Assembly (NCBI GenBank): GCA_964023275.1
Contig: OZ029913.1
Span: forward strand, 47,123,976 to 47,187,975
DNA from: Norana najaformis
Taxonomy: Eukaryota > Annelida > Clitellata > Crassiclitellata > Hormogastridae
Direction: 5' to 3'
DNA: 64,000 nucleotides
A model generated the notes under the pieces. It made no database searches and had not been told where the DNA came from. It saw nothing but the letters and a program-made list of their open reading frames with translations. The position numbers were made by a program, and so were the translations under genes. Position 1 is the stretch's first letter; each line of letters begins with the position of its first letter. Of this stretch, positions 1-9,813 are shown piece by piece.

Positions 1-211
1 GCAAATAGGCAGGGACAGGATGGGATGGATGGATGCAATGGGGGCAGAGGCGGATGGAGAGAGAAACGACAACGGGGAGAGGATGCTTAGCTACTGCATT
101 AGTAACAAACTGAAAGTCGGAGGCAGCATGTTCAAGCACAGAAACATTCACAAGGATACCTGGAGATCACCTGATGGAAGACCCACAAACCAAATCGACC
201 ATTTGTGCATC
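1..211 (+). mobile_element. RTE-type LINE fragment: apurinic endonuclease domain, first part
   Basis: A reading frame from about position 20 translates to the C-terminal half of an APE-type endonuclease of the kind found at the N-terminus of non-LTR retrotransposon proteins. Visible signatures are GERNDNGERML, GGSMFKHRNIHK, TWRSPDG and NQIDH, the last being part of the catalytic core of this family. The frame is cut at about 211, where BovB-like RTE sequence begins, and resumes at about 1097. The window edge truncates its 5' side. The domain would nick target DNA to prime reverse transcription; here it is a non-functional relic. Confidence 0.75.
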
Positions 212-1096
212 TCCGACTCTGTTTAACCTGTATGCAGAAAGAATAATGCGGCTGGCGGAATTGGATGGGGCGGAGGAAGGAATGAGGATAGCAGGGAGGA
301 TATTAAACAACTTAAGATACGCAGATGATACAACACTTCTGGCAGGGAAAAAGGATGATCTTGGTGAGCTTATACGTCGACTAAGGAGGGAAAGTGAAAA
401 GGCAGGGCTATACTTCAACATCAAAAAGACTAAGATCATGACGACGGCAGAATGGGATACTTTTGAGATGGATGGAGAAAACATAGAAGTTGTATCAAGT
501 TTCTCATTTCTGGGATCATTAATTGAGAGAGAGGGCAGGTGTGATGGAGAGGTGAGAAGGAGAATTGCACTAGGCAAAACTGCAATGCAGGGAATGGCAA
601 AGATATGGAAGGACAGACATGTGAGCATGAAGACAAAGACAGGTCTTGTCAAAGCAATGATCTTCCCCATAGTATTATATGGAAGCGAGACATGGACAAA
701 AACGAAAGGCTTGGAGGATAAAATCGCTGCGTGTGAAATGTGGATATGGAGGAAACTGTTGAGGATATCGTGGAGGGAAAAGAGAACAAATGAATCAGTA
801 CTACAGGAGATTGGTGACCTAAGAGGTGATCTGACATTGAATCAAAGAGCCAGCAGGCAGAAGATGATGTACTTTGGACATGTGATGCGCGCTGATGGAC
901 TAGAAAAGACGATGATGTTGGCGTGTGGAGAGGGAAAGAGGAGAAGAGGACGACCGAGAACTAGATGGATAGAAGAGGTACAGAGGAAGACAGCGATGAA
1001 TCTTGCACAGCTGAGGGATGTGGCAATGGACAGAAGAGCATGGAGAAGTCTGGTCATGACGGTCGCTAGGGTTCCAAGAACCGACGGCACAAGGTG
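212..1096 (+). mobile_element. BovB-like RTE LINE, 5'-truncated (RT C-terminal half)
   Basis: The fragment encodes the back half of a non-LTR reverse transcriptase. It starts inside the motif preceding LFNLYAERIM, carries the catalytic YADD at 318-329, then the thumb and C-terminal region with LYGSETWT, WRKLLRISW and RRGRPRTRW, and stops at 1095-1097. It ends in a short direct repeat, acaaggtg twice, which looks like the element's 3' tail. It is inserted in the endonuclease domain of another LINE. A near-identical copy lies at 52796-54023 on the other strand, with only two residue differences seen over about 300. This suggests a recently active family. The 5' truncation is typical of LINE integration. 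Confidence 0.8.
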
Positions 1097-1224
1097 ACAA
1101 GGTGAAGAGATGGGCGTCGTCTCTCCAGGACGTGCGCGTGTATAGAGGGGCCGATGCTGCTTCGGACCACTATCTGGTGGTCGCAACGATAAGACTGAAG
1201 CTGAAGAAACTGGCCAATAAATCT
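1097..1224 (+). mobile_element. RTE-type LINE fragment: endonuclease domain, continued
   Basis: This stretch reads as the end of the APE endonuclease interrupted at position 211: a KRWASSLQDVRVYRGAD stretch, then SDHYLVVA and RLKLKK. SDH followed by hydrophobics is the last conserved motif of these nucleases. Sequence similar to this LINE ends near 1224. The reverse transcriptase of a similar LINE resumes only at 4363, after 0.5 kb of unrelated sequence and the CMC-like transposon. Whether both halves come from one original copy is inference. Confidence 0.65.
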
Positions 1225-1739
1225 GACTACCAGACCATTGTCCGTTTGCGTGCGTGGGTGTGTTTGTCTGCTCGTATTTGCATACCTCTGCGTGTCCGCG
1301 TGTCAGTATAAGTTTAATCAGAGTGCCAGCTATTGAAGTCGCCATCGCTTCAGAACAATGAAATCTATACAACTTTAAATCTACTGGAAATCGATTCTTC
1401 TTAGCATATATGTAATGCGGAGATATATAAATATATACATATAATCGTATTGGTAAATATGCCTGCTCGTGTGGTCGCCTGTGTGTGTGTGAGTGCGTGT
1501 GCGTTTGTGTGGCTAAGAATGAATGTTTCTTGAACGGCAAAACAAATAGCCGATGGTCAATCAAGTGTAATTATAATCGCTACATTGTAATTGAACCTCT
1601 GACGATGACGGTGAGTGGGTGAGAATCGACTGCACCTGTTAAACAGCTGCCTTTGCAACAAGTTTCAACTGGACCTTATTTCATTTGATCTATGAGCTGG
1701 AACTTATTTCATTTGATCTATGTATATATATATAAATAT
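1225..1739. other. No gene; AT-rich sequence with TG-rich and TA-rich simple sequence
   Basis: I see no convincing coding signal. A purine/pyrimidine alternating TG-rich stretch lies near 1466-1512 and a short (TA)n run at 1722-1735, directly next to the left end of the CMC-like transposon. An imperfect duplication of a phrase reading ttatttcatttgatctatg occurs near 1678-1722. Confidence 0.5.
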
Positions 1740-4362
1740 CACTGGCCGACACATAATTTGTTGCCTCAAATGTTAGAACTGTTTCTGGGTATATTTGACC
1801 TGCTGATTCCAGAAAAGGCACCAGTTTTCTCCCAGCAGGTCTAGTTCTCGAGATATAGAACATTATGCCATATACCAGTCCTTGCCTCTGCTCGCACATA
1901 AAACATAAGGCTATAGCTATAATTATGTAGTGCTCAATTTATTATGTGATACACTAAATAAACATAATAATACAAATACTTAAAAGAAAATGGTAGTACC
2001 TGAAACTGTACTTATATGATACCAAACAGAACAAGTTTGTTATAAAAATTTCAAGTCATTCGACACCGAAGAAGCTCCTTTTGTACGATTTCCGAGTGTG
2101 GCATCTGCCCGAACAATCGCGCATAATATTCCAGCAATAGTCTGCCATCATGTGTGCATCCCATCTTCCTTGATATCGATTTTCCATTGTTTTGATGTCT
2201 TGGTGAAATCTTTCACCTTGCTCTTCGCTGAAGTCACCAAGATTCTCTGGAAAGCGATCTAAGTGACTGTGGAGATAATGGACTTTAATGCTCATGTTGC
2301 AGCCAAGCTTGTTGAAATGAAGAAGCATATCCTCTACTAGTTGTGCATAATTGTCTGCCTTCTTGTTGCCAAGAAAATTTTTAGTTACAAGAACAAAGGA
2401 AGACCAGGCACAAGATTCGATTTCATTCATTGATGGTATGAAAAGTGGGTCATTCATAAGTTGCCTGATCTGTGGACCATCGAAGATTCCAGCCTTCAAT
2501 TTTTCCATTGTAATTCCTGGTAACTTGTGTACTATGTATTCGAAGCATGAACCTTCTTTATTCAAAGCCCTGACAAATTGTTTCATCAGGCCTAGCTTTA
2601 TATGTAGTGGTGGCAGTATGATCCTATCTCGTGCCACCAAAGATTCCTTGATTACATTTTGAGCTCCAACCACCATGTCTTTCCTCGAAGGCCAATCTTT
2701 TCTTGTCCAATGTTCATGCTTGGCTCTACTGTCCCAAAGACACAAAAAGCAGGGATACTTTGTGTAGCCACTTTGTTGACCAAGGAGGAAATTTACCATC
2801 TTCAAGTCTACACAAATTACCCATTGATGTTCTTTGTATTTTATCTTTTCCAGTACTAAAGAGATGGCATTGTACTCTTCCTTCATCCTGGTGGAGTGAC
2901 CGATTGGAATAGAACCAAATTTGTTGCCGTTATTTAAAAGCACACATTTCAGACTACGTTTTGAACTGTCGATAAAAAGACGCCACTCATCTGGGCTGTA
3001 ATCCGACAGACCAATTTTCTTCAATAAGTTGCTGATGTCATTACAGAATACTAGGTTGTTGTCTTCGGTAAAAAATGGCAGCAAATCCTTTTCTCTGTTT
3101 CTATAAATTGTAATTTTCGTTCCAGGCTGAAGTGCATTCTTTTCCTTTAGTCTGGACGCAAGCAATTCAGAGGACTCTTTGGAAAGATTTAAGTCCCTGA
3201 TCAGATCACTCAACTCTTTTTGGTCAAAACGTTCACTGTGTGAAGTTGATTGGAAATCACTGTCACTGCCCCCACTTTCTTCACTTTCGTCATCTTGTCC
3301 GATATTGGACATGCAAGTCTCATCGTCTGAGAGCTGAGGTAGTTCGCGAAAAGGTGGAACTGGTACAATATCCGAATGCGGAACAGGTCTCCTGGCTGAA
3401 GGTATATCAGGGTAAGACAACTTGTGACGATTATTTCGATTGATGCCTATGATATTAACCATACAAAAGTAACAGTCGTCGAAGTGGTTTATCTGTTCCC
3501 TCCAAACCATCGGTACACCAAATTTCAGGCAGCTTCTCTTTCCAATTGTCCAGTGGCGCAATTGTTCAATACAAGTTTTGCATACTGTATGAGGAGCCCA
3601 TTGCTTATCTTGATCTCCAAGTTTGACACCAAAATAACCTACATATGCTCTTTTTACAAACTCAGAAATCGGTTTCCTGTTTGCTTTTAGTGTGTATTCC
3701 CCACAAATGTAGCAGAATATGTCTGGATGGTTAATGCAGCTCCGTCTGGAAGTAGCCATAACCTTAAGGATGTTCGCATCTGAGGAATTAAATGACTAAC
3801 CTAAAAAATAGTAAGAACATGTAGTTATTTAATGCTCACATTCACAGATTGTTCTTGCGACCAACTCTTAATATGCCCTAAGACGACTGCGGCTGCTCTA
3901 GCTTTCAGGAGGCGGTTTATATAGGCTATAAATGCTGACTTCAGCATAATCTATTTACATAGTTCGAAACCATGAAACGCTGTATAAGCACAAATAAATT
4001 CTAAATGAGGCCATGAATTTAGTGCTGAGTAAGCTGTAGGCTACGGAATAGTTATTTCGTTGAATCAGCAATATCTCAGCACGCGGCAAGATATGCTGAT
4101 TTTACATTATAAGGATGTAGCCATTATATGAATCAGCAAGAATTAAATTAGCCATAAATAAAGCTTATTATGACATTTTAGTTTTGCCAAAGACATCGTT
4201 TAAAGAGTGGACTGGGTTTTCTTTACAAAATCGACGATATCTCAGAAACTAGACCTGATGCACTCAATCCAATGACATTTTCTGAATCAGCGCCCAAAAT
4301 TACCCCAAGAACAGGTCTAAAACCGAAGGCAACAAGAAAAAAATTTTTTCTGTTGGCCAGTG
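1740..4362 (-). mobile_element. CMC-like (CACTA-type) DNA transposon, copy 1
   Basis: The element is bounded by CACTGGCCGACA at 1740-1751 and the inverted TGTTGGCCAGTG at 4351-4362, 11 of 12 bases pairing as terminal inverted repeats. Both ends also carry subterminal copies of a GGTCTAGTT, then CGAGATAT or TGAGATAT phrase next to CTGATTC. It contains one full-length gene at 2056-3759 on minus. It is the mirror image of the element at 13439-16061 and differs from it at only a few flanking positions, so both moved recently. The ends begin with CACTG, as in CACTA/CMC elements. Its outer flanks, tat on the left and tta on the right, do not match as a target duplication, unlike copy 2. Confidence 0.8.
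2056..3759 (-). CDS. CMC-like transposase, 567 aa, copy 1
   Basis: An uninterrupted 567-residue protein. The N-terminus has paired cysteines C16-x2-C19 and C60-x2-C63, a spacing like ZAD-type treble-clef zinc fingers, then a further CYFC at 96-99. An acidic, serine-rich linker follows at 145-175. The rest fits the RNase H-like pattern described for CMC transposases: a first aspartate in FIDSSK (D264), a second in VDLK (D318), the CxxC insertion PCFLC (C337, C340), LH at 385-386, and a glutamate in SEEQGERFHQD (E513 or E516). It would cut and join the element's ends in the nucleus. The translation is identical to 14042-15745. Family assignment comes from motif order, not a search. The start is the first ATG, followed by MATSRRSC. 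Confidence 0.75.
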   Translation of the reverse strand: MATSRRSCINHPDIFCYICGEYTLKANRKPISEFVKRAYVGYFGVKLGDQDKQWAPHTVCKTCIEQLRHWTIGKRSCLKFGVPMVWREQINHFDDCYFCMVNIIGINRNNRHKLSYPDIPSARRPVPHSDIVPVPPFRELPQLSDDETCMSNIGQDDESEESGGSDSDFQSTSHSERFDQKELSDLIRDLNLSKESSELLASRLKEKNALQPGTKITIYRNREKDLLPFFTEDNNLVFCNDISNLLKKIGLSDYSPDEWRLFIDSSKRSLKCVLLNNGNKFGSIPIGHSTRMKEEYNAISLVLEKIKYKEHQWVICVDLKMVNFLLGQQSGYTKYPCFLCLWDSRAKHEHWTRKDWPSRKDMVVGAQNVIKESLVARDRIILPPLHIKLGLMKQFVRALNKEGSCFEYIVHKLPGITMEKLKAGIFDGPQIRQLMNDPLFIPSMNEIESCAWSSFVLVTKNFLGNKKADNYAQLVEDMLLHFNKLGCNMSIKVHYLHSHLDRFPENLGDFSEEQGERFHQDIKTMENRYQGRWDAHMMADYCWNIMRDCSGRCHTRKSYKRSFFGVE

Positions 4363-5185
4363 TTATCCGGCAAGGTCACGCAACGGGCGCCTATCCGAGA
4401 TGACAACGGAAATTCACTCAGAACGTACGAGGAGCAGGCAAGGAGATGGAAGGAACACTTCAGCGCTGTGCTCAACTGCCAATAACCAGAAACAGTGCAC
4501 GACTTCAGCCTAGACGCGCCCCTACAAACAATAGATGCCGATTTAGGAGAGATCACGGAAGGTGAAGTTGAAGGAGTAATAAACAGGCTAAGAAATGGAA
4601 AATCTGCAGGCATAGACGGCATACAGGCGGAGTTACTGAAGAATGGAGGAAGGGAGATGGTCACCAGGATCACAAGCTGTGCAACATGGTATGGAACACA
4701 GAAGAGGTACCACGAGACTGGCGAGATGGAATAATTATACCTATTCCCAAAAAGGGTGATGCCAGAGATTGTAATAACTGGAGGGGGATAACATTACTCT
4801 CGGTACCTGGAAAGGTGATGGCAACAATAATACTAAACAGGGTTCAGGAAGCAGTTGACAACATGCTGAGACAACAGCAGGGAGGATTTAGAAAGAATAG
4901 ATCATGCTGTGACCAAATTTTTGCGCTACGACAAATCATCGAAAAGTGTGTGGCGGGAAATACCAGGATGCTTGTCAACTTCATAGACTTCAGGAAGGCC
5001 TTCGACAGTGTGCACAGGCCGACAGTATGGAGCATACTCAGACACTATGGCATACCAGAAAAAATCATCGACATAATAAAAAACATGTACCAAGAAAGCA
5101 GATGCACAGTAAGGTCAGATGGGAAACTAGGGGACTGGTTCCATATTGTCACCGGGGTGCGCCAAGGGTGTGTACTGTCACCGCT
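4363..5185 (+). mobile_element. RTE-type LINE fragment: linker and reverse transcriptase N-terminal half
   Basis: Sequence next to the transposon end reads as the linker between endonuclease and RT, with EEQARRWKEHFSAVLN, then RT motifs: GKSAGIDGIQAELLK, a PIPKKGDARDCNNWRGI phrase, GGFRKNRSCCDQI, and motif A in FIDFRKAFDSVHR. It ends abruptly after GVRQGCVLSPL, just before the YxDD region, where Polinton sequence begins. Two frame breaks are visible, a stop near 4483 and a shift near 4690. The reading frame runs on by chance into the Polinton polymerase. A LINE 3' part of related sequence on the far side of the Polinton (25711-26464) could be the other half. Confidence 0.75.
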
Positions 5186-8100
5186 GAACAAGGCAGGAAA
5201 TCGTATACACATTCATGGTTTTCGTAAAGAAACTCTTCCAGCCAGCATCAGCCGCGAGGGAGAGAACCTCTTAAATACCATCATCCCAAAAGAGAGTGAA
5301 GAGAAAGGCCGCCGTACCATCACCTGGAAATTCTTTCGAGATCTCGATCAGTCAACCGTTGAACGCTTCATGACTAAGATCGAGCGGCTGCAAACGGCAT
5401 TCTATCTGTACTTCAGTTACACCCACCGGATCAAGCACCAGACCGATAAATTTATGTTATGGCAAAAAAATCTCGGTCGCAGTGAGGGAGAGATAACAAA
5501 TCTGAACGCTGCAGCCACATTCTTGACTCAAAAGGAGGCAATCCGCCTAGAGGGTGAGGACTTCGATATGGCTAACAGCGAATGGAACTTTACCGCTTGG
5601 GTTCAGGTAGAAGTGAAGGCCGTCCTGTCGAACCAACCACTGTTGGGCAACGGGCAACTGCCGGACTGGCTGCGCAAGAAGAAGGGTATACGCGCCCTAG
5701 ATGGCTTCGATGACAACCTCTGCTTATTCCGATGTCTAGCCGTCTTTCGAAGAACGCATCCAGAGCGTTGTACAGGAAAAGCCATACAACTGGCCCGGGA
5801 ATATTACACAGTCGATGTAAAAGAATGCCCAAAATTCGCTTTGGAGCAGCTCAAGACGTCGAAGACACTTTCAAGCTCGGTGTCCGCGTTTACGAGCCAA
5901 ACGAGGAAGGTACCTGGCGCCTATTGAGACAGCCCGCCCACTATGACGTCTTTGGAGGTCAGCCGATGACGATCGGGTTCTACAACGATCACGCCTTCCT
6001 CATAACCAACATCACCAAAGTAGCTCAACAATACGCTTGCGCCCAGTGCAATCAACAGTTCACTAAGGCTACAAATCTTCAGCGTCATGCAGACCGCTGC
6101 ACGAAGGGGATAACTAAAATATGTTGTCCCGGAGAAGTCGTTGAGAGGCCTCAGTCAGCATATGAAAAGGCCTTCTTTCCCAAGGACAATGCGAGCAAAA
6201 GTTCGATCGACTGGCCCGAGTACGAAGCCGAAAAAGGGGCTTCACATTCATCACGCTTACTGCGGGCACGGTGGTGAGCGCTGGATCGTCGGTGCACCTG
6301 TGGATGGTTACGAACCAACAACCAGAATGGTCTTCCAATATCACGGCTGTCACTTCCACGGCTGTCCGGAGCATTGTAAACAGCAGAACGCGCGAGAGTT
6401 GTTGAAGACGCGGGCTAGAGACCGTAAAATCCGCGAAGCCGGTTGTACCCTGGTTGTGGCCTGGCAATGTAAGTGTCCCGGTTACAAACCAACACAACTC
6501 GAGATATTGTCAATTTGTCTATCCACACGCCCTCGTATTCGATTTCGAAGCCTACATCGATAAGACGAAGGCTTATAAGCCGACCGCCGATCTCACTTTC
6601 GAAAACACTCACGTGCCGATCTCGGTCTCGATCGGTGACACCCTCGACGCTAAACCGACCCATCTCTGCGACAGAGAACCAAAAGCCTTGATAGCCGCCT
6701 TTGTGATAGAACTCCAGCGAAGAGCCGCCGTCTTACAAGCAGATGTTCAGAAGCGTTTCCTCCACACCGACATTCACTTGTTGCATAAGAAGCAACAAAA
6801 GAAAATCCGTGACTGGTGTAGTCAAGTACCCGTGATAGGTTTCAACTCGGGCAAGTATGACCTAAACCTCATCAAGGAGCGCTTCGTGGAACAGCTTGCA
6901 GATACCTGTACAAAGGTGAAGGTCGGCGCCAACGGGTCGAAGACCATGTTCATAGTAACGCCGGATTTTAAGTTCCTCGATGTGATGAACTATTTATCAC
7001 CAGGCACTTCTTATGATTAGTGGGTGAAAGCCTATGATTGTAAGCAGAGCAAGTCCTGGTTCCCTTACGAATGGTTCGACCGGCCAGACAAGCTCGACTA
7101 TCCAGGGCTGCCAGACTATAACGCATGGTAATCGCGGCAGAAGGCCAGCTATCTGCTAACGCTGCAGGAATGGAGGGCGTGCAGGCTCTTCCGTGCAAAG
7201 GGCATGTCAACCTTTGCCGACTGGCTGCGCCACTACAACGACCTAAATGTCGGTCCCTTCCTCGAGGCATTGCAGAAAATGAAAACATTCTATGGCGACC
7301 GAGGTATCGACATCTGTAAGGATGCGGCGAGTCTGCCCGGAGTCTCCATACAGTACCTCCTTCGGGGTACCGTCCAAAACAAGTTATATGCGCCAGGCAA
7401 AGCGGCTTATACACTACTGAAAGCAGCGGTAACTGGCGGGCCCTCCATCGTGTTCACCCGTTATCACGAAGCCGGGGTCACGAATATCAGGTCGCACCAG
7501 TATGTGGACCCGAAACCCTGCAAACGAGTCTTGGGGTATGACGCCAACGCCCTATACCTCAGTACCATGCTACAGGATATGCCGTGTGGTAAAGAGCAGG
7601 TGCTCGATTACAATGACCCCGTGAAGGCCGCGAGTATGGTATGACGAGCAGTCCTAAATGGTAGACTGTTTGGCTTCGTGAAGTGTAAGATCACCACACC
7701 GAAACACCTGTGGGAAAAATTCGAAGAAATGGCGCCGATCTTTCTCAATAGGGTGGTACCTGAAAAGGCTATCCCGTTCGATATGCAGGATTATCTGAAG
7801 CGTACTGGACGGAAACGCACCGCAGCTCCTAAGCTGATGGGGGTGCTCGAGGCCGACGAGATCTTGCTCTATACCCCACTGCTGCGGTGGTACCTCGAAC
7901 ATGGGCTAGAGTTGCAGGCCGTCTACACCACAATCGCGTACAGCCCCGAAAAATGTATGGAGTGGTTCGTCCACGAAGTTACCGGGGCGCGGCGCACGGG
8001 CGATGTTGACAAAACTAAGGCCCTGCTCGCGGAGATATTCAAGCTCCTCGGCACCAGTGGCTACGGCAAGCTGATCGAGACGCTGGAACGCCACACCAAC

Positions 8101-8828
8101 GTTAGTTATACCAAGAACGAGAAAGCCGTCGACAAGGCATTACGATCGGCCTGGTTCGATAACCTCACCGAAATCGGGAGTGCGTACGAGATCTCGAGCC
8201 GAAAACCCCGCGTAGCTATAAACAGGCCCTTCCAGGTAGGTATTGCTGTCTACCAACTGGCAAAGCTGAGGATACTGGAGTTCTACCACGACTTCCTCGA
8301 CCGCTTTGTCGACCGCCGAGACTTCGAGCTTATACAGATGGACACCGACAGTCTGTACTTGGCCCTGAGCGCTAACAAGCTCTATGATGTTATAAGGCCC
8401 GAGCTAGCCGCCGAGTTCGCGAACTGTAGGCAAGACTGGCTGGCGTGGACACCTTCAGCAATCGAACGCCGGGCCTGTTCAAGCTCGAGTTCGAAGGGCA
8501 CCGCGCTATCGCGCTCTGCAGCAAGAGTTACTTCGTAGACAGTGATAAAAAGAGCAAAAACTCAAGCAAGGGTATGTCGGCGAGTCTCAATAATCTATTG
8601 TGGGGCAGGTACAAGGCGACACTGGAAGGTGATATAGACCATGCCGAGAATCGTGGGTTCAGACTACGAGATGGTAAGATGACTATGTACGCTCAAGCTA
8701 AACTAGGGTTGAGTGCCTATTACGACAAGCGGCGTGTCTTGCCGGATGGAATACACACCGAGCCTATCGAATACGCCACGATGACAATGGACGAGTATCG
8801 CGACATACTATTCAACGACAGCGAATAA
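5186..8828 (+). pseudogene. PolB: Polinton protein-primed DNA polymerase B, broken
   Basis: About 1,210 codons, the usual size, which would copy the element by protein priming. In order: an N-terminal region with LPDWLRKKKG and a DDNLCLFRC motif; a C2HC zinc finger from YACAQC (6032-6100); a CGHGGERW to FQYHGCHFHGCP region resembling Vsr-like nucleases; exonuclease motif I FDFEAY (6538-6555) and motif II GFNSGKYDLN (6838-6867); polymerase motif A GYDANALYL (7534-7560), motif B KLLGTSGYGK (8041-8070) and motif C MDTDS (8338-8352). It is inactive as read: frame changes near 5880, 6232, 6500 and 8440, and stops at 7018-7020, 7129-7131 and 7642-7644. Motif B has TSGYG where NSxYG is common. It converges on the integrase with a 17-base overlap. 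The frame upstream of 5186 belongs to a LINE. Confidence 0.9.
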
Positions 8829-9813
8829 GAACTCGATCGGGTGGTAGCTCTGTCCCAGTAGGTACAATAAGTAGCTCTTCATGCACGAATCCGCGAGTCG
8901 GCCCGTCGACTAACTGGTAGAGAGCAGGATGTCCTGGCTGTCGGACCCCATCTCGAATGCTGTGCACAGTCAGCGACCAAACAGGGTCGGTGGCGCGACG
9001 GCGGCCACCTTCAAGCTCGCCAGGTTGATATAGATAGCGAACAAGATCGGACGACGAAAGCAAAGGCTCTTCGAGACCAATAACTCGGCCAGCTGGAAGA
9101 GAGGGCTTATGCGCAACAGAAACCGACTTGATGGCATCAGCAGGTTTTTTGCCAGTCAACCGAGTCGGCTCATCGTTCAGCGCAGCCACAACATCAAGCA
9201 AAGCGCGCACCCACTCTGCGCTACGCTCTGAAGAAGCCATCAGAAGTTCTTGAGCATACTGCGCCCCAAATAGCCTTTCGGCCAGAGTTCGGTTAAAGCG
9301 CTCAACGATACCTTGTTCACGATGGACGTCCACGCGACCGCGCCGCACCTGCACGTTGTGCTTGGCCAGCTGCTGATTCACAGCGCCCATAAATTCGCGC
9401 CCAGGATCAACCTGCAGAAGATGAGGCCAAGTGAGAGGACCCTGTTTATAGATGCGGCCAAGAGCAGCAGCCACTTCAGCTGCACTCTTGTCTGTCAAAG
9501 GCTCGGCCTCCTTGTAGCGCGAGGCGACATCAACCACAGTTAAAGTATATTTATAGATCTTATGGCCAACCCGATCGTGCTGTAGAAATAGTAAATCGGC
9601 CTGGTGCACCGCATTCGGCCTATCTTCATCGAACATCGGCCGCGGAATATGGTGAGGCGCGGACAAGTAGATCTGCCACACAGCCTGCATCTTAAGCCAA
9701 GAGCGAACATCTGCCTCCGAAACATTCGCGGCTGCGGCCAGCTTCTTAACCGCTGCTTGTCCGCGCCAGTAGCCGCGAGGCGAGAAGTAGATAGATGCTA
9801 GCTTACCGTCCAT
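8812..9813 (-). CDS. INT: Polinton integrase (retroviral-type, rve), 333 aa
   Basis: An open frame with no stops or shifts, unusual in this element. It encodes an RNase H-fold integrase that would insert the element's DNA. Catalytic residues are D73 in HQADLLF, D136 in LQVDPGREFMG and E171 in QGIVERFNRTL, with 34 residues between the last two, close to the D-35-E of the family. The stretch DVASRYKEAEPL matches the core beta strand region. A helical N-terminal region precedes the core, and about 130 residues follow, ending in a basic, beta-rich tail where Polinton integrases often carry a chromodomain-like fold. I cannot confirm that domain. It starts at an ATG followed by DGKLASIYF. It converges with the polymerase and is followed upstream by a non-coding gap. 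Confidence 0.88.
   Translation of the reverse strand: MDGKLASIYFSPRGYWRGQAAVKKLAAAANVSEADVRSWLKMQAVWQIYLSAPHHIPRPMFDEDRPNAVHQADLLFLQHDRVGHKIYKYTLTVVDVASRYKEAEPLTDKSAAEVAAALGRIYKQGPLTWPHLLQVDPGREFMGAVNQQLAKHNVQVRRGRVDVHREQGIVERFNRTLAERLFGAQYAQELLMASSERSAEWVRALLDVVAALNDEPTRLTGKKPADAIKSVSVAHKPSLPAGRVIGLEEPLLSSSDLVRYLYQPGELEGGRRRATDPVWSLTVHSIRDGVRQPGHPALYQLVDGPTRGFVHEELLIVPTGTELPPDRVLIRCR

Noticed and set aside
842..1564. A 240-residue minus-strand open frame
   Set aside because: It is the antisense shadow of the BovB-like RT and the endonuclease fragment and has no motif of its own.
4686..5927. A 413-residue open frame joining reverse transcriptase to DNA polymerase B
   Set aside because: The two halves belong to different element types and both are truncated. 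The join is a chance in-frame junction, not a functional fusion.
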